This document shows, one piece after another, positions 13,408-25,400 of a DNA stretch of 32,401 bases (its first letter is position 1; every line of letters begins with the position of its first letter). Where the stretch lies: the IMG/VR virus record IMGVR_UViG_3300042731_001703, positions 1-32,401 of that record; one strand, given 5' to 3'. Both the position numbers and the translations under genes were made by a program. Below the pieces are notes generated by a model. The model was not told the DNA's origin. It ran no database searches and saw only the letters and a list, made by a program, of their open reading frames with translations. Source of the stretch: a virus.

Positions 13408-13844
13408 GAAAGAAGAAAAGAGGAGCAGTCAATAGTAAGAAGAGTGTATACAATGGTATCACCTTCCAATCAAAACTAGAGTTGTACTGCTACAAGAAAC
13501 TCAAAGAAGCAGGCATAGACTTTCAATATGAAGAGAACACCTACGAGATATTCCCTGGCTTCAAACATAAGGGGAGGTATGGTAAGAAGGCTTCACGAGG
13601 ATTTGGTATCAAAGAGAACCGAGTGATCAGAGCGGTAACATACACTCCCGATTTTGTGAGCGACACCCATAAGTTTATTATTGAAACCAAGGGGTATGTG
13701 CCTAGCCAACATAGTTTCCCTTTAAGGTTTAAGATGTTCCTGCACTATTGTCAACAAAATGGGATGAGCGATTACGCCATCTACATACCTAGTAATCAAG
13801 CACAAGTAGACCAAGTCGTTCAAGATATTGTTAATAACTCCTAG
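13404..13844 (+). CDS. DUF1064/endonuclease I-type PD-(D/E)XK nuclease
   Basis: This 146-residue protein has a basic N-terminus (MRKKKRGAVNSKK), then ITFQSKLELYCYKKL (E26), YTPDF (D83) and IIETKGYV (E94-T-K96), which together form a PD-(D/E)XK metal site. The 'F.S..E...Y..L' plus 'Y.PDF...E.KG' layout is that of DUF1064 phage nucleases, related to T7 endonuclease I and often thought to cut junctions or branched DNA. Its place just after the primase-helicase fits a recombination or replication role. The start overlaps the stop of the previous gene (ATGA). Confidence 0.75.
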   Translation: MRKKKRGAVNSKKSVYNGITFQSKLELYCYKKLKEAGIDFQYEENTYEIFPGFKHKGRYGKKASRGFGIKENRVIRAVTYTPDFVSDTHKFIIETKGYVPSQHSFPLRFKMFLHYCQQNGMSDYAIYIPSNQAQVDQVVQDIVNNS

Positions 13845-13898
13845 TCTACACAATTTAGATTGTCATAGTAGTTGACTATTTTTTATATATCAACTGCC

Positions 13899-14114
13899 AT
13901 GGATTCTAAAGAACTAGGAAAATACTACCATCTTGCTTGTGAGAATGCTCACCAAGAACTTGATGCGCTATATGAAAAGCTCTTTGATAACAACGGCAAT
14001 CCAGTTGAGAGTCAAGAGAAGATAGTGTCGATATTGCAATCGACCACTCAAAGGATAAGGCTCGAACTGGAGATAATCAAATCTTCTCTTCAAGAGTTTA
14101 ATGAGTCTTCATAG
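13899..14114 (+). CDS. Small unknown helical protein
   Basis: This 71-residue protein begins MDSKELGKYYHLACENAH and is helical throughout, probably a small coiled coil or dimer. I prefer the ATG at 13899 to a TTG at 13872. The 50-base gap before it holds an inverted repeat AGTTGA / TCAACT (13870-13875 and 13890-13895) and the motif ATTTAGATTGTCAT seen before other starts. Its end overlaps the next gene by 14 bases. No function is recognised. Confidence 0.6.
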   Translation: MDSKELGKYYHLACENAHQELDALYEKLFDNNGNPVESQEKIVSILQSTTQRIRLELEIIKSSLQEFNESS

Positions 14115-14433
14115 ATGTAGTAAATGCACCAAGAATAAACCTGCCGATCAGTTTCATAGAAGCAACACACGACCGCAAGGTGTACAAAGATATTGTAAGG
14201 AGTGTAAGAAGAAGATCGACACCACTCGTAAGAAACTGTATTATGTATACTACCTACCTAGAGAACGCTATGTAGGTATGACCAAGCATGTTACCAAGCG
14301 GATGCAAAGACATCGTGAGCGTGGTAAAGATACTAGAGGATATCGAATTATGCTGTCGACAAAGAATGTGAAGGCAGCCCATTTGTTTGAAAGCCTCCTC
14401 CACTTATTCGGATTTAAGGGGTTTAGATACTAA
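14101..14433 (+). CDS. Zinc-ribbon plus GIY-YIG nuclease-like protein
   Basis: The N-terminus of this 110-residue protein is a zinc ribbon (C6, C9, C32, C35) with the 'CSKC..NKP..QFH......G.Q.YCKEC' style common in phage homing enzymes. It is followed by a compact GIY-YIG domain: LYYVYYLP (47-53), RYVGMT (56-61), R67, H71, and a C-terminal acidic residue E97 in AHLFESLLHLF. These match the tyrosine, arginine and glutamate positions of the family. It could be a free-standing homing endonuclease or a repair nuclease. It is the last plus-strand gene; its stop abuts the stop of the opposing gene with no spacer. Confidence 0.7.
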   Translation: MSLHRCSKCTKNKPADQFHRSNTRPQGVQRYCKECKKKIDTTRKKLYYVYYLPRERYVGMTKHVTKRMQRHRERGKDTRGYRIMLSTKNVKAAHLFESLLHLFGFKGFRY

Positions 14434-15528
14434 CTACTTATTGAGTTTATGTAGCAACTCTTGTGTCCACATCCGATAGTATTGACCATCTTCCCCAAGT
14501 CGATACATATTGAAGTTCGACAAGTCATTGTATTCAGGTTTTAGAACACCTGTGTTTCCTTGACTAAAATTGGGACGATACTGGTCACGATACCTTGGTA
14601 TCAAAGCATCATCTGCTATCTTATTCTTACTCACAAACAAATAGTCTACTCCCGATTTAGCAGTTTTACCTGATCCCTTGGTAAAAGTGGTTGGGAAAAA
14701 AGTTTTATCTCTATTAAAGAACGGAGCGGTTACAGGTTTAGTTAGGTTAAATCCTTTTTCAGGTTTACCTAGTAGTTGTTTTGCTGCATCATCGGCGTAA
14801 CTAAAGTCAGGGTTGTTTAGCAAGAATTCTTTTTGACCTTTACTAAAAATCTTACCCTCTTTTAGAGCGTGTTCAAATCCTTCTGGACCTACTTGTCTAT
14901 AAACCTTACCAAGTTCCGCACCTCTATATCTCAACAAACTCTTTACGCCTCTAGCGGACAAATTAAATGCACGACCTATTAAAGGAGCGATTTCTGAAAG
15001 TACCACAACAGTATCACCAAATTGTTGCGCTTCTTTCTCGGTAATATCCACATTCACGAAACTACTCGCCATAGGGTTAGTACCAAGCAAGGCTTTCTCA
15101 ACTGTTCTACCTGCACCCGCTAGAGTTTTGCCGGGGCGAGTTCCAAACCTACGGACACTGTCCATTCCTGTGATTGCTTCTAGTTCTCTCAAGGTATACC
15201 TTGCAGCCTGATCAAATTCACCCATCATATCCGCAGCCTTCTCCTTACCTAGACGGGCTTTCCTTCTCACACCTTCACCGATTACACTAGCATCTGTAAA
15301 GAACTCTTGTTCTTCGGAAGTGAGTTCACTATAGAAAGGATACTGATCTCTAAACTTTTGACTTGTATTACTTACAGCAACGGGTTTGTTTGCACCTTGA
15401 TCGACCACCTCTATAGTATCAAGCATACCATAGTAAAGAGGTTCTTCATTGCCCTTGACCTTATCTGTTTTGCCCCCGCCTTTATAGCGGACACTCATGC
15501 CTTTCTTTTTTTTCTTGCTAGTCTTCAT
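14434..15528 (-). CDS. Unknown protein at the end of the late block
   Basis: This 364-residue protein has a very basic start (MKTSKKKKKGMSVRYKGGGK). A helical middle includes LREL and GRTVEKALLGTN, a hydrophobic helix (VVVLSEIAPLIGRAF, about 185-199) follows, and a long C-terminal region is rich in aromatic and basic residues (DQYRPNFSQ, NFNMYRLGEDGQYYRMW). The architecture, with helices followed by a compact C-terminal domain, resembles polymorphic-toxin or injected effector proteins, but no active-site motif is recognised. It lies after the lysis genes and overlaps the DUF5675 gene by 11 bases. An ATG at 15543 is an alternative start. Confidence 0.65.
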   Translation of the reverse strand: MKTSKKKKKGMSVRYKGGGKTDKVKGNEEPLYYGMLDTIEVVDQGANKPVAVSNTSQKFRDQYPFYSELTSEEQEFFTDASVIGEGVRRKARLGKEKAADMMGEFDQAARYTLRELEAITGMDSVRRFGTRPGKTLAGAGRTVEKALLGTNPMASSFVNVDITEKEAQQFGDTVVVLSEIAPLIGRAFNLSARGVKSLLRYRGAELGKVYRQVGPEGFEHALKEGKIFSKGQKEFLLNNPDFSYADDAAKQLLGKPEKGFNLTKPVTAPFFNRDKTFFPTTFTKGSGKTAKSGVDYLFVSKNKIADDALIPRYRDQYRPNFSQGNTGVLKPEYNDLSNFNMYRLGEDGQYYRMWTQELLHKLNK

Positions 15529-15994
15529 GGTCAAAGTCAACATATGTGATGGTCACCTCTTCCCCATCCTCAAGAGCTTTAGCAATCGGAGGGTAGATTC
15601 TTTTATACGCCGCAGTAGAAGAGCCAACGAATCCATCACTATCACCAAAGTTGATTTTTTGAGTATCACCAACAAGGAGACACCCAGCAGTATGTTCATC
15701 AGTATTACCAGTGTGAATAAGAATCCACTTAAAGTTAGGTACTTCACGAACCCATAACATTCCTTTGTGCATCTCCCCATACCTCTTTGTGTATTTAGCA
15801 TGATGCCCACCTGTGGTTCGTAGAGTAATCTTGTAGGTTCCCGCCGGGACTCTTGTCTCGGACATCACCTTTACATCTCTATGCTCGTCCTCTAAAGTAT
15901 AGCAAAGAAATTTGCGTTGACCATCGGTAACATCAAACAATAATCCGTTAGTGCTATCCGCTTCACTACTAAATCGTAATACTTCTAATTCCAT
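15518..15994 (-). CDS. DUF5675 family protein, lysis-associated
   Basis: This 158-residue protein matches the DUF5675 pattern from start to end: LCYTLEDEHRDVKV, ETRVPAGTYKI, HKGMLWVREVPNFKWILIHTGNT and HTAGCLLVG. His, Asp and the late Cys are conserved in the family and recall L,D-transpeptidase-type active sites, so a cell-wall role is a reasonable guess. It has no signal peptide. It follows the holin-like gene directly (TAATG overlap), the usual place for an endolysin, and no other lysozyme candidate is visible in this window. The family is firm; the wall-degrading role is inferred. Confidence 0.72.
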   Translation of the reverse strand: MELEVLRFSSEADSTNGLLFDVTDGQRKFLCYTLEDEHRDVKVMSETRVPAGTYKITLRTTGGHHAKYTKRYGEMHKGMLWVREVPNFKWILIHTGNTDEHTAGCLLVGDTQKINFGDSDGFVGSSTAAYKRIYPPIAKALEDGEEVTITYVDFDHED

Positions 15995-16443
15995 TATTTC
16001 TCTTCTCTAATTGCTGATCCAAAATAATATCCGAAGATAGACAAGGCTACACCTTCAACGATACCTATAAGGTGAATGAATATCTCCTTGTTCTCTTCAG
16101 GTACATGTAAAAATACGATAGAACAAACAAGAAAAGAGAAGGCTCCTAGACCCACCAAACCTGTAACATTGAATAACCAATCTTTAGCACCCGCCTTAAC
16201 CATCTCGGCTTGACGAGTTCGTGCGCTATCACGATCAGCAACTTCGAGTTTGTACATGTCCATTACTTGAGTGTTGAGTTCCTTCTTCTCATCCGCACTC
16301 ATGGGTACGGCTGGGTCATCGATCAATCGTTTAACTACACCCAACGCACCTTGATCCGGGAGAAGGTCTCCTACAATATCTAAAACTTGAGGTGCTTTTT
16401 CCTTAAGCAACTTCCCAATCTTTGTGTCTTTTATCTTTTTCAT
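15994..16443 (-). CDS. Holin-like membrane protein
   Basis: This 149-residue protein has a charged helical N-terminal part with LEVADRDSARTRQAEMVKAG (about 68-87), a pattern common in a class of phage holins. Two hydrophobic segments follow, at about 89-113 (LFNVTGLVGLGAFSFLVCSIVF) and 119-143 (FIHLIGIVEGVALSIFGYYFG). The short basic end reads REEK. It would sit in the inner membrane and release or trigger the endolysin. Its ATG overlaps the stop of the giant gene by four bases (ATGA) and its own stop overlaps the DUF5675 start, giving a compact lysis cassette. Confidence 0.75.
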   Translation of the reverse strand: MKKIKDTKIGKLLKEKAPQVLDIVGDLLPDQGALGVVKRLIDDPAVPMSADEKKELNTQVMDMYKLEVADRDSARTRQAEMVKAGAKDWLFNVTGLVGLGAFSFLVCSIVFLHVPEENKEIFIHLIGIVEGVALSIFGYYFGSAIREEK

Positions 16444-19400
16444 TCTAATCTTAACACTTTAACAGATTCTCTATTATTAATAATCTCTTGTCTCATACGA
16501 TACCAATCAAATATTTGACGAGTACCATCCTCACGAGTCATATAACCTTTTGAATATCTATTGTTTATCTTTTTAACAATATTTATTTTGGCTTCATCCG
16601 TCAACCTATCCCAAGAGGCAGCACCCACTACAGTTCTTAATTGGGCAGTTCTTTGTTGACCCAACAACATTAGCATCTCGTTTACTTCGTTGGTAGTAAA
16701 CTCTACCTTCTCTGATCCACGATTAATTTTATATTCCTTATTAAGTATGAGGCTTGGTATAGAAGGCAATGCATTCTCATCGCCAGTTCTACGATATAGG
16801 CTATATAGTTCTACCTTAAGAGGGTCATCCGTAGCGAGGCGTGTACCTGTAGGGTCTAGGAATTCATAGAACACAGGGTCGGTTCCAGGAGGAGTCTGAT
16901 TAATCTTCTCACCCCAAACATTTATTCGAGCAGGTGCTGGGTTGTCACCTCTACCAAATGCTCCAAAGGTTCTATCATAGATTACATTCTTGAATCTATT
17001 GGTAAACCCTTCATCACGATAGTCTAACAAGAACTCACGCTCCGCTCTAAAGAATGAGGTGTATATGTTTGGTAACGGAACCGATACCATAGCACGACTT
17101 AACTGCTCGAAGTATTTTGAAACCACATCCATGTCCTCGGTGTTTTGCAACATCTTGGTTAAGTTCTCCATACCTGTCAAGAACGACTGATCCATCAATG
17201 CGCCCAATGTACCGAGGGTGATACCGAAGGAACGCTCAAGGAAAGTACTTACCGCATCCTGCTCTTCAAGACCATATACTTTAAGCTCTTCCTCTTTTGA
17301 GAAGTTTTGGTCTCTATCAATAACTTGGAATGCTTTAATATACGCTGCCATCACCGCACCCGGTAAACCTAGTTTAGAGAAACCTACTCTGCGATCAGAC
17401 GGAAGGAATGGTTCGCCTTGCTCACGACCCATAGCCGATACATTGATAGTAAATGGTGGCTCTACTTCATAGGCTACACTACGAGCTTTCGGACTCAACT
17501 CATCAACTGCCCCACTAGCAACTCCTTGGTCGTAAAGTCTACGAGCAAATAAGAATAGCATGTACCCCATAAGAGCGGTTGCTAGTTTCTCTGATCTATC
17601 TCGTGCCTTCATCCCCGGTACAAATGCTTGAGCAAATGTAAGTGGGAACAATGTCAACTCTAGTGATTGTGATAGGATGTTAAATGGAGTCTTAACAAAA
17701 GGGAAGTTAGACTTCACCATAAACTTCATAGCGTTACCAAAGACTCTTGTCAAAGCACTATCACTTGCAGCACCAATGCTTCCCGCTTTGTTGAACCATG
17801 ACTGTACCTTTTCGGTAGTTAAAAGTCCTAGCAATACTGTCGAGTCGTTTTCTTGGAAGGTTAACTTAAGACCCTTTTGACGAGCAATATTCATATGCTC
17901 TTCGGTAGGATACTTTAAGAATTGTTTTAGCGACTCTCCTTCAAGACCTAGTTTCTTACCCTGTTGATACAACTCGTATCCTTCCATACCTCTATAGAAT
18001 GGTCGGTCACCAAGCACAAGAAGTTTGAAGTTACCAGCAGCGGTCAAACCAAAGATACCCTCGAATAACTTTTTAGTCTTGTAGTTCATAAAGTCTAGTT
18101 GACCATGGAACTCTTGCGGTAGGTTTTCTTTTCCTCTACCAAAGACTGTGGCTAGTGCTACTAGTGGTCGGAGTTGATATCCTGCGGTGTATTCAAAATC
18201 CCCTGGAGCCTTGCCCGTCTTGATGCTCTTGTATGCTTCCTTCAATCCGTACCACGATCTTTGCGCTCCATAAATCATAGCCCCAAACGAAGGACGAATT
18301 TCACGACCTTTAGGGTCTAGCATAAAGTTGATAGGTGCTGCAATAAGTTGCTCCCCTAATCGTAGTGGTAAGGTAAATGCGTTCGCAATGACGTTCGTTG
18401 TAATAGAACGAAGAGTAAGAAGGTTACCTTGCATGATGGTAGACAATAGTGTCCCCCATGATGGAGCATTGAACTTTTGGAATTCGTTGATACCACCTAT
18501 TGCTTTCTCCAATCTATCTTGCGCCTCTTGAACTTTTTTATCAAGGGTGTCAAAGTTATTAGGATCAGTTTCTAATACCTCGGATACAACCTTGTCGTAC
18601 TCGTTCTTTGCGGACATGTACTCGTCAACAATTTGAGTAAGTTCTTGTAGTGATTCATCTTTTAGTGGAGTGCCTTTTTGCTCGTACTCATTCGCAATAA
18701 TCGAAACCATACCATCAACAGTCTTGCCTTTGATTTCTCCAAACTGACGGAGCAGTTGACCAAAGGTTGTACCCATCTTGGTAAGTTTCGCAAGTTCCAC
18801 CTTGTACGCATTCATGTTGCCTTGCTTTCTCAAACGCTCTAGGTACTCGACTTGTGCAAGTACTAGTATGTTACCATCGGTTGAGAAGTCCGTTCCTCTA
18901 GAATCATCGGATATCATTCGCAAGATGTCCGTATCTAATAAGGATACAATCTCCGCCGTAGTCATCCCCATCAACTGCTCTCTTGAAGCATTGATACTTT
19001 GAGGCTTGTAGAAGAAGTCCGCTCCCTCATCTTTAGAACGAAGCGTTCCTTTGGCTGCTCTTCTCTTTGCTTTAAGAATAGTTTCGGAAAACGCAATCTC
19101 TTGAGGTGTTCCTGTCTTAAGCATGTCCACGAACTTCCTCGTGGCTTGGCGCATTTTTAGGTTAGCTCGCCCGGTATCGTTGCTAGTATTTCCGGGTGTA
19201 CTTCCTGGGGTACTTGTTCCGCTAGGTAAATCTCCTCCAGCCAAGTCTCCTTCGTTAGTGGTTTCCCCTTGCGTAGTATTTCCTTCGCTACTAGAAGGTC
19301 GGTGCCAGAAAGGGTGCTTAATATTTGTTCCCCTTGGAGTTTCTGTGTCTGTGTCTTTTTCATCGAAGTATTTTTTAATTTCATTTTGTACATCTTCAAT

Positions 19401-22400
19401 CGCCTCTCCTTGATAGTCCTTGTAGATTTGAGCAATGTCTGATCTACTAGATTCATCACGAAGAGTTGACGGCATTAATAATCGAATTACCTCCCATGTG
19501 ATAGACTGCATTTCACGAGGTAGTATTCCTCGTTGATTTGCTGCCTCGGTATATGCATCAAGGTATGCCCAATAGTTTCCAGATAATCCATTCACCTTTT
19601 GGTTCATGATACCTGATCCAAAGTTCTCGTTTACCGCTGCACTCTTTTGACCATAAGGCATAAGTTCAGCCGCAGCAACCGCATGGGTATCCATAGTCAC
19701 ATCACCATCGGTAGCATCTGGGTTAGCGATGTTGTTGTAGAAGTGTCTGATCTTGTGACTACCACCGAGCAGTTCGCTAATCATTGCAACGTCATTGTTC
19801 TCAAACATCGTGATTGCTTTAGCCATATTGCTAAAACTTTGAGTCACAACCTTTCTAGCATTACCATCCTTTGTTGTATAGATACCAAGATCGTCCCCAA
19901 CAGGATTGTACGCTTGAATAGTAGAAGGCATGTATACCTCTCTAAAGTATCTTACAAACTTCGCTTTCTCTAGAGCATCCATACTAGAAAGTGTTCTTCC
20001 TCGTAGGTTGTCCATAGACTCTTTGAATGAGTTGAAACTATCTCTATCCTTCTTCAATAGTTTCGATGCAGTCATCTTCTTGCCTTTGGCTTTCTTCTTG
20101 TATGTGCTACTATTGACACCCGTTTGTCTATACGACTCGAGCTTTCTTTCAATAGCGGTGTTGTACATCACATCATCAAAAGTAGAGTTTTGTTGATTGT
20201 ATAAAACCTCAACAATGTTATATGCATTTTGAATATTGATAAACCAATCCGCACCTGGTGACAATGCAGCGAGGATACCCGCCGACTGCTCAATGCTTAT
20301 ATCGTACTTACCCGACATGTCCTTCGCAATCTTGTTAGCACCATCGTACCATCTACGCATGTACTCACGAATCTCTGGATCAGCGAGGTCATGTAGGTAT
20401 AGAAGGTTAGAAACAACACGCTCTTTAAATGTAGCGTATATTCCATCTGCCCATTCTTTTTGGCTTTGTAGTTTCATAGAGCCATTGTCGATTGCTGATT
20501 TTGGATTTAAGACAACCATGTTCTCTACAGTGCGTGGGCTTTTAGTTTGGTCTGCCTGCTGATCTACAAAAGACACCGCATCAAAACCCGCCGACTCAAG
20601 AGCAGCAAAATATTTCTTACGCTCTCTAGGATTAAGTATAAATGGAATATCCTCTAAAGAAAAATTTCTAGCCTCCATACCCTCTATGTCTATTAACATA
20701 AAGAACATAGCATCTCCAGTCGCATCATACTGCGCCATCTTTGAAGGGAACAGTTGTCTTGCTATCTCTAGTGCTTGGTCTTGAGAAGCAACCTTTGATT
20801 CCAATACATAAACAGGGTTGACTAGTTTAGGATTAGATTTTTCCTCGGCATCTTGAAGGCGTTGGTAATCTGCGGCTTCACTTTCTTCGGGAGATATGTA
20901 TAGTGGTCTATCGTTAGAGATTTCTTCTAGACCGAAACCACCATGATATAGAGTGACCATACCTTCTCTAGAGTAGTCCTCTTTCGGCATGTTATCAATA
21001 AAAGGTGGAACCTCTTGATCGACCATTAGCGGATGGCGTTCCGTACTTGTCAACGCTATTGCGTGTTCTACATAGATAGGTTTCTTGTTTTTATTTGGAG
21101 CAGCCAATGAGCGTACAGTTGCCGCAGTCATGTCCATGATATCGGTTGACTTGCCTTTGCTTACCGCAATACCTTGACCAACTCTTTGCGCTGCAACGAT
21201 GCCTTCTTTTAGTGCCTTAATAGATTCGGCATTCAATGCAGCACGACCTCCAAGGATTTCGTTTCTTGCTTTATCAACCTTGTCCTTAACCTTTTGTTGG
21301 AAGCCTAGAGTGTATGCTTTAGTATAGTCACCATCTTCCATCATGATGGTATGGTTCTCCATCCATGATAAGTATTCAAGGCGTTTGTATGGGTCGCTAA
21401 TATTATCGGCATCGTTAACCAACTGATCCATCGTACCCGGAACTTGATCAGGGCTAGTCAAATACCATGACACATCACCCATCTTGCTAGTGTAGAAACT
21501 ATACTCTTTTTGGCGTGTCTCTTCTAGTTTACCCTCACCTACCATATCTTCATGGAAACGCTTCATTCTCTCGTAGTTAGGCGTATTGATAGGACGGATT
21601 TGTTGAAGCACAGGGTTTGGGAAGTCGTTGGTAGTACCTGCTTCAAAGGCAAGAGAATATGAACTTATGTCCGTACTTGGGGCTCCAAGGTCTACAAGTT
21701 CTATCAACATATTTTTCATGCCTCGTGTGAACACACCAAAGCCCTCGACATCAATCATGTCAAATACGCTGTAGTTCTTTTCGAACATATCGTTGAACCC
21801 TGCCTTGAATGCTAACCTTGTATCGGTAAACTCTCGACCTTCCGCATAGACTCTATTAAACATGTTATTAATAAAGCCATCCATGTCGGCAATAGTCACA
21901 TCGATATATGCCTTTGCAGTTTCTTTTGCTTTTTCTTCTATCTCAATTCTTTCCGAAGGTGGTGTATTATCAAAAGCACTACCTAGAACATAGTCATGAA
22001 GTTTTTTAGCGTTGCCGTATATGTTTGCGTAGAAGTTTTTACTTGGGTCAAAGGCAAGTTTTCCCATCACTCTTTCTACCTCATCACGATAGAACTCTGG
22101 ATTATCTTCCATTGTCCCAAAATCCTTTTCATTGATTTTGACCGCCGACATAGAAAGCATGGCTTGTTGCATTGGTCCAGCAGCAATCATATTGTACATG
22201 TCCTCCATAAGTTCTGAAACTTCTGGGTACAACATGCTCATATCATATGGTTGACCATTAATAGCGAGCTTTGTCTTTTCTCCCGGTAGCGGAGACAACT
22301 TAAATAGTCTTGGACGAAGTCGGCTTCCAGGGTCAAGGGCAGTCATTTTTTTATCTCGTGCCTCAAACCCAAATCCAAACTGCTCTTCAAATTGCTCTCT

Positions 22401-25400
22401 TGTTTCTGGTAAGAAGAAGTTACCTGCTACGATTGGGACACGAACATTTCTTGGCTTGACCAATAGACCCTTGGTAGATACGTCAATGTCGTTTTTGTAT
22501 TGATAGAAATCTAAATAGAATTCCAACATATAGTCTTTAGCACCATCAAGGCTTTGAGAAGCAAGATCGAACACCTCGGTCATAAACGCCGGGGTAAATG
22601 TACTTGGGTCATCAATATCCATAGAAGCAATATCGCCTTCGGTAGGTTCAATCACAGGTCTATTCATGAAAGACTCGGCTTGTACAATAAATGCTTCTTG
22701 ACGAGCTCCTGCAACTTGCTTGATGGTTTTTGCATTTAGACCTAATGCTTTTGTAAGCATGTTGATATTAGCACGACCACCATCAGGAACAGGCTTGGTT
22801 CTAAATGGTGTTGATACATCTTGCTTAATTGCTCTACCTTGTCGAGAAGCGAATGCAAATGTTTCGGCTAGTCTATCTAAAGAAGTATCATCGGTAATCG
22901 TTAGGTCTTTAAATCCAATAGCAGATAAAGCACGATTAATAATTCTTCTGATCTTGGCTTTTATTGAAGAATCAATTTGATTCATGTTCTCGCTATAAGA
23001 AGTAAGTACACGAATAACCGCTTCTTCTTGAACCATAGCCTCAATACCTTCAGGGGTCATTCCTAGTCGCTTACCCTCTGCTTGATATGCGCTAATAAAC
23101 GCATCCATATCAGGAGCAAGTGCTGGGTTCTTTTTAACAAGGTCTAATACTTCTTGATATAATCGAGTACGAACCTTGTCGTCCGACATAATACCACCAA
23201 GACCCGCGTGTGCAAACTCTTCTCGAATTACCGCATCGCTAGAGTCGACAGTAATGTTGATGGTATTGTTATTGAAGTTGTAATACGCATCATAACCTTG
23301 AGTGTTGTTTGCTCTATTCAAGTCTTCGGTATTATTCCAAATAACTATACGAACATCACTACCAATATTTTCTCGTAAGGCTTTTACAAGGTTGTTTACT
23401 GTTTGGGCTACACGCTCACTAACACCACCTCTTGGAGTAATGGTATTTATTCCGCTTGTTAGAGCAGGTTTTGGAGCAGGTGCTTCAGGTTCACTAGGTG
23501 CTTCTTCTACAGGCTCTTCTGGAAGTGGGGGAGTTTCCTCGCTAGGAATAACAACCTGATCACCTTCCTCTGTCTCTTCTGTAGTAGGTTCCGTACTAGT
23601 CTCGGTCTCTTCTACTGGACCACCCATTTCCGCTTCAATAAAGTCGCCAATAACATCGTTTAAAGAACGAGTATCCTTGTTGTTGGTTTGTGGTTGGCTA
23701 AAGTAATATGCAATCTCTTGCGCCACCTCTCCTCGGAAAGTTCTATTGCGCCCCTTGGAATCTTTTAAGGTTACACTTACAACCTCACCATCTTCATTTA
23801 AATTAATAGACCTCTTACCACGAGGAGCAGTATACTCTTTACCTCTAATAGTAAACGATCCGTCTTCGTTTAGGTTAGAAACAAAAGAACCAAACCCTGC
23901 CTCTTCAATAGTCTGTCCTTCTAGTTCAGAGATGTTGCCTAGTTCAACAACACTACCATCGGCTTCTGTCACAGAAACCTTACCGCCTTCGTCAATCGTT
24001 AATAATCCACGAGCGATTTGACCCGTAGGCAACTTAACTACAGTTTGTTCGCCATTAAGTTGTTCAATGGTAGGTGTCGGCTCTTCTTGTACAATAGGCG
24101 CACCTGGTGCAGGTTCAACACTTGATTCAACACCTGGAATAATCTCTGCTTGTACAGTCCCCGGTCTTGCCTCTTGAGGGTTTATAATGTTTTGTATATC
24201 ACCATATAGTTTACCAATCTCACGAATAACCGCTTTACGACCCGGATCAGATTTCTTAAAACGCTTAAGTTCAACCATCATATCGTTCATCTGTCTCGTC
24301 TTTTCGCCTACGGCTTTACGATCAGCGACCGATAGATTTTGTAGTGTTTCTATGTTTCTATTTAGCGTTTCATACTTTTGATTCTGTAGGGTTCTTACAT
24401 TCTGTCTATGCGTTGCACGAGCCTCCTTGCTTTTCGCTTTACGAGCAGCCTGTCTTTCTTCTTTGATACGCTGATCAATAGAACGAACTTCATTGTAATT
24501 CATTGCGGAAGCCACAGTCGTAAGTTCATGTGAGTCGTTATTGAGAATAGCAAATCGCATGTACTGCTTTTCTGCGGCACTCATCTCTTTACCCTTGACT
24601 GCATTGAAGGCTTTCATTGGAGCAGTTTGTACTGTTTGACCGATGAACTCTAATGCAATACCCTTCACATCGTAAATCTCTCCTGTCTCAACAACTTGAC
24701 CTAGAGCCTCACCCGCTGCCCCCATAGTGGCTTCGGTCAACTCTCGATATGCGGCAGATTTCAAGAAAGAAGCACCGCCCTTCATAAGGCGTTTGTATAT
24801 AGCACTTGCCGTACCATAACTCATCATATCGACAATAGCAATAGGAATACCTTTAGCCAAACCTCTAGTACGAGCTTCACTCATCGCCTCTGGATTTTCA
24901 AAGGCTTTTGCTAACTCTTGTGGATTGGTAGTGTCGTAACCAAGTTCTTGGAAAACCTCTAGTACTTTAGAAGAATACTCAAGGGCAAGACCTTCCTTAC
25001 CATATAGCATTTTGATTGCGGTAGAAATCCCCGCCCCTTCAGTTACAGCACCAACACCCGCGATAAAAGAAAGGTTATAAGCATCCGCAAAAACACCTGT
25101 CGTCAAGGCAACGGCAGATTCAAAAATAGGAGAAATAACACTAGATATTACAGTGTCAAGACCAGTGAGGAAAGCATTATCTGTGTCCCAACCTACTTGC
25201 TGGTTATCACGCATCAACTTTTGATAGTATGCTAAACGCTCATAATCGATCTCATGCAAAAAACTAGAGATTGGGTCAAGCATATCTGACTGCATTCTAC
25301 TAATGATAGCACGATTGTAAAAGCGCACTAAATCTTTGCCGACCCCTGTCTCATCGCCGGGAGCGTTCTCTTCGTCAATAAGCCAAAAAGAAAAGTAGTC

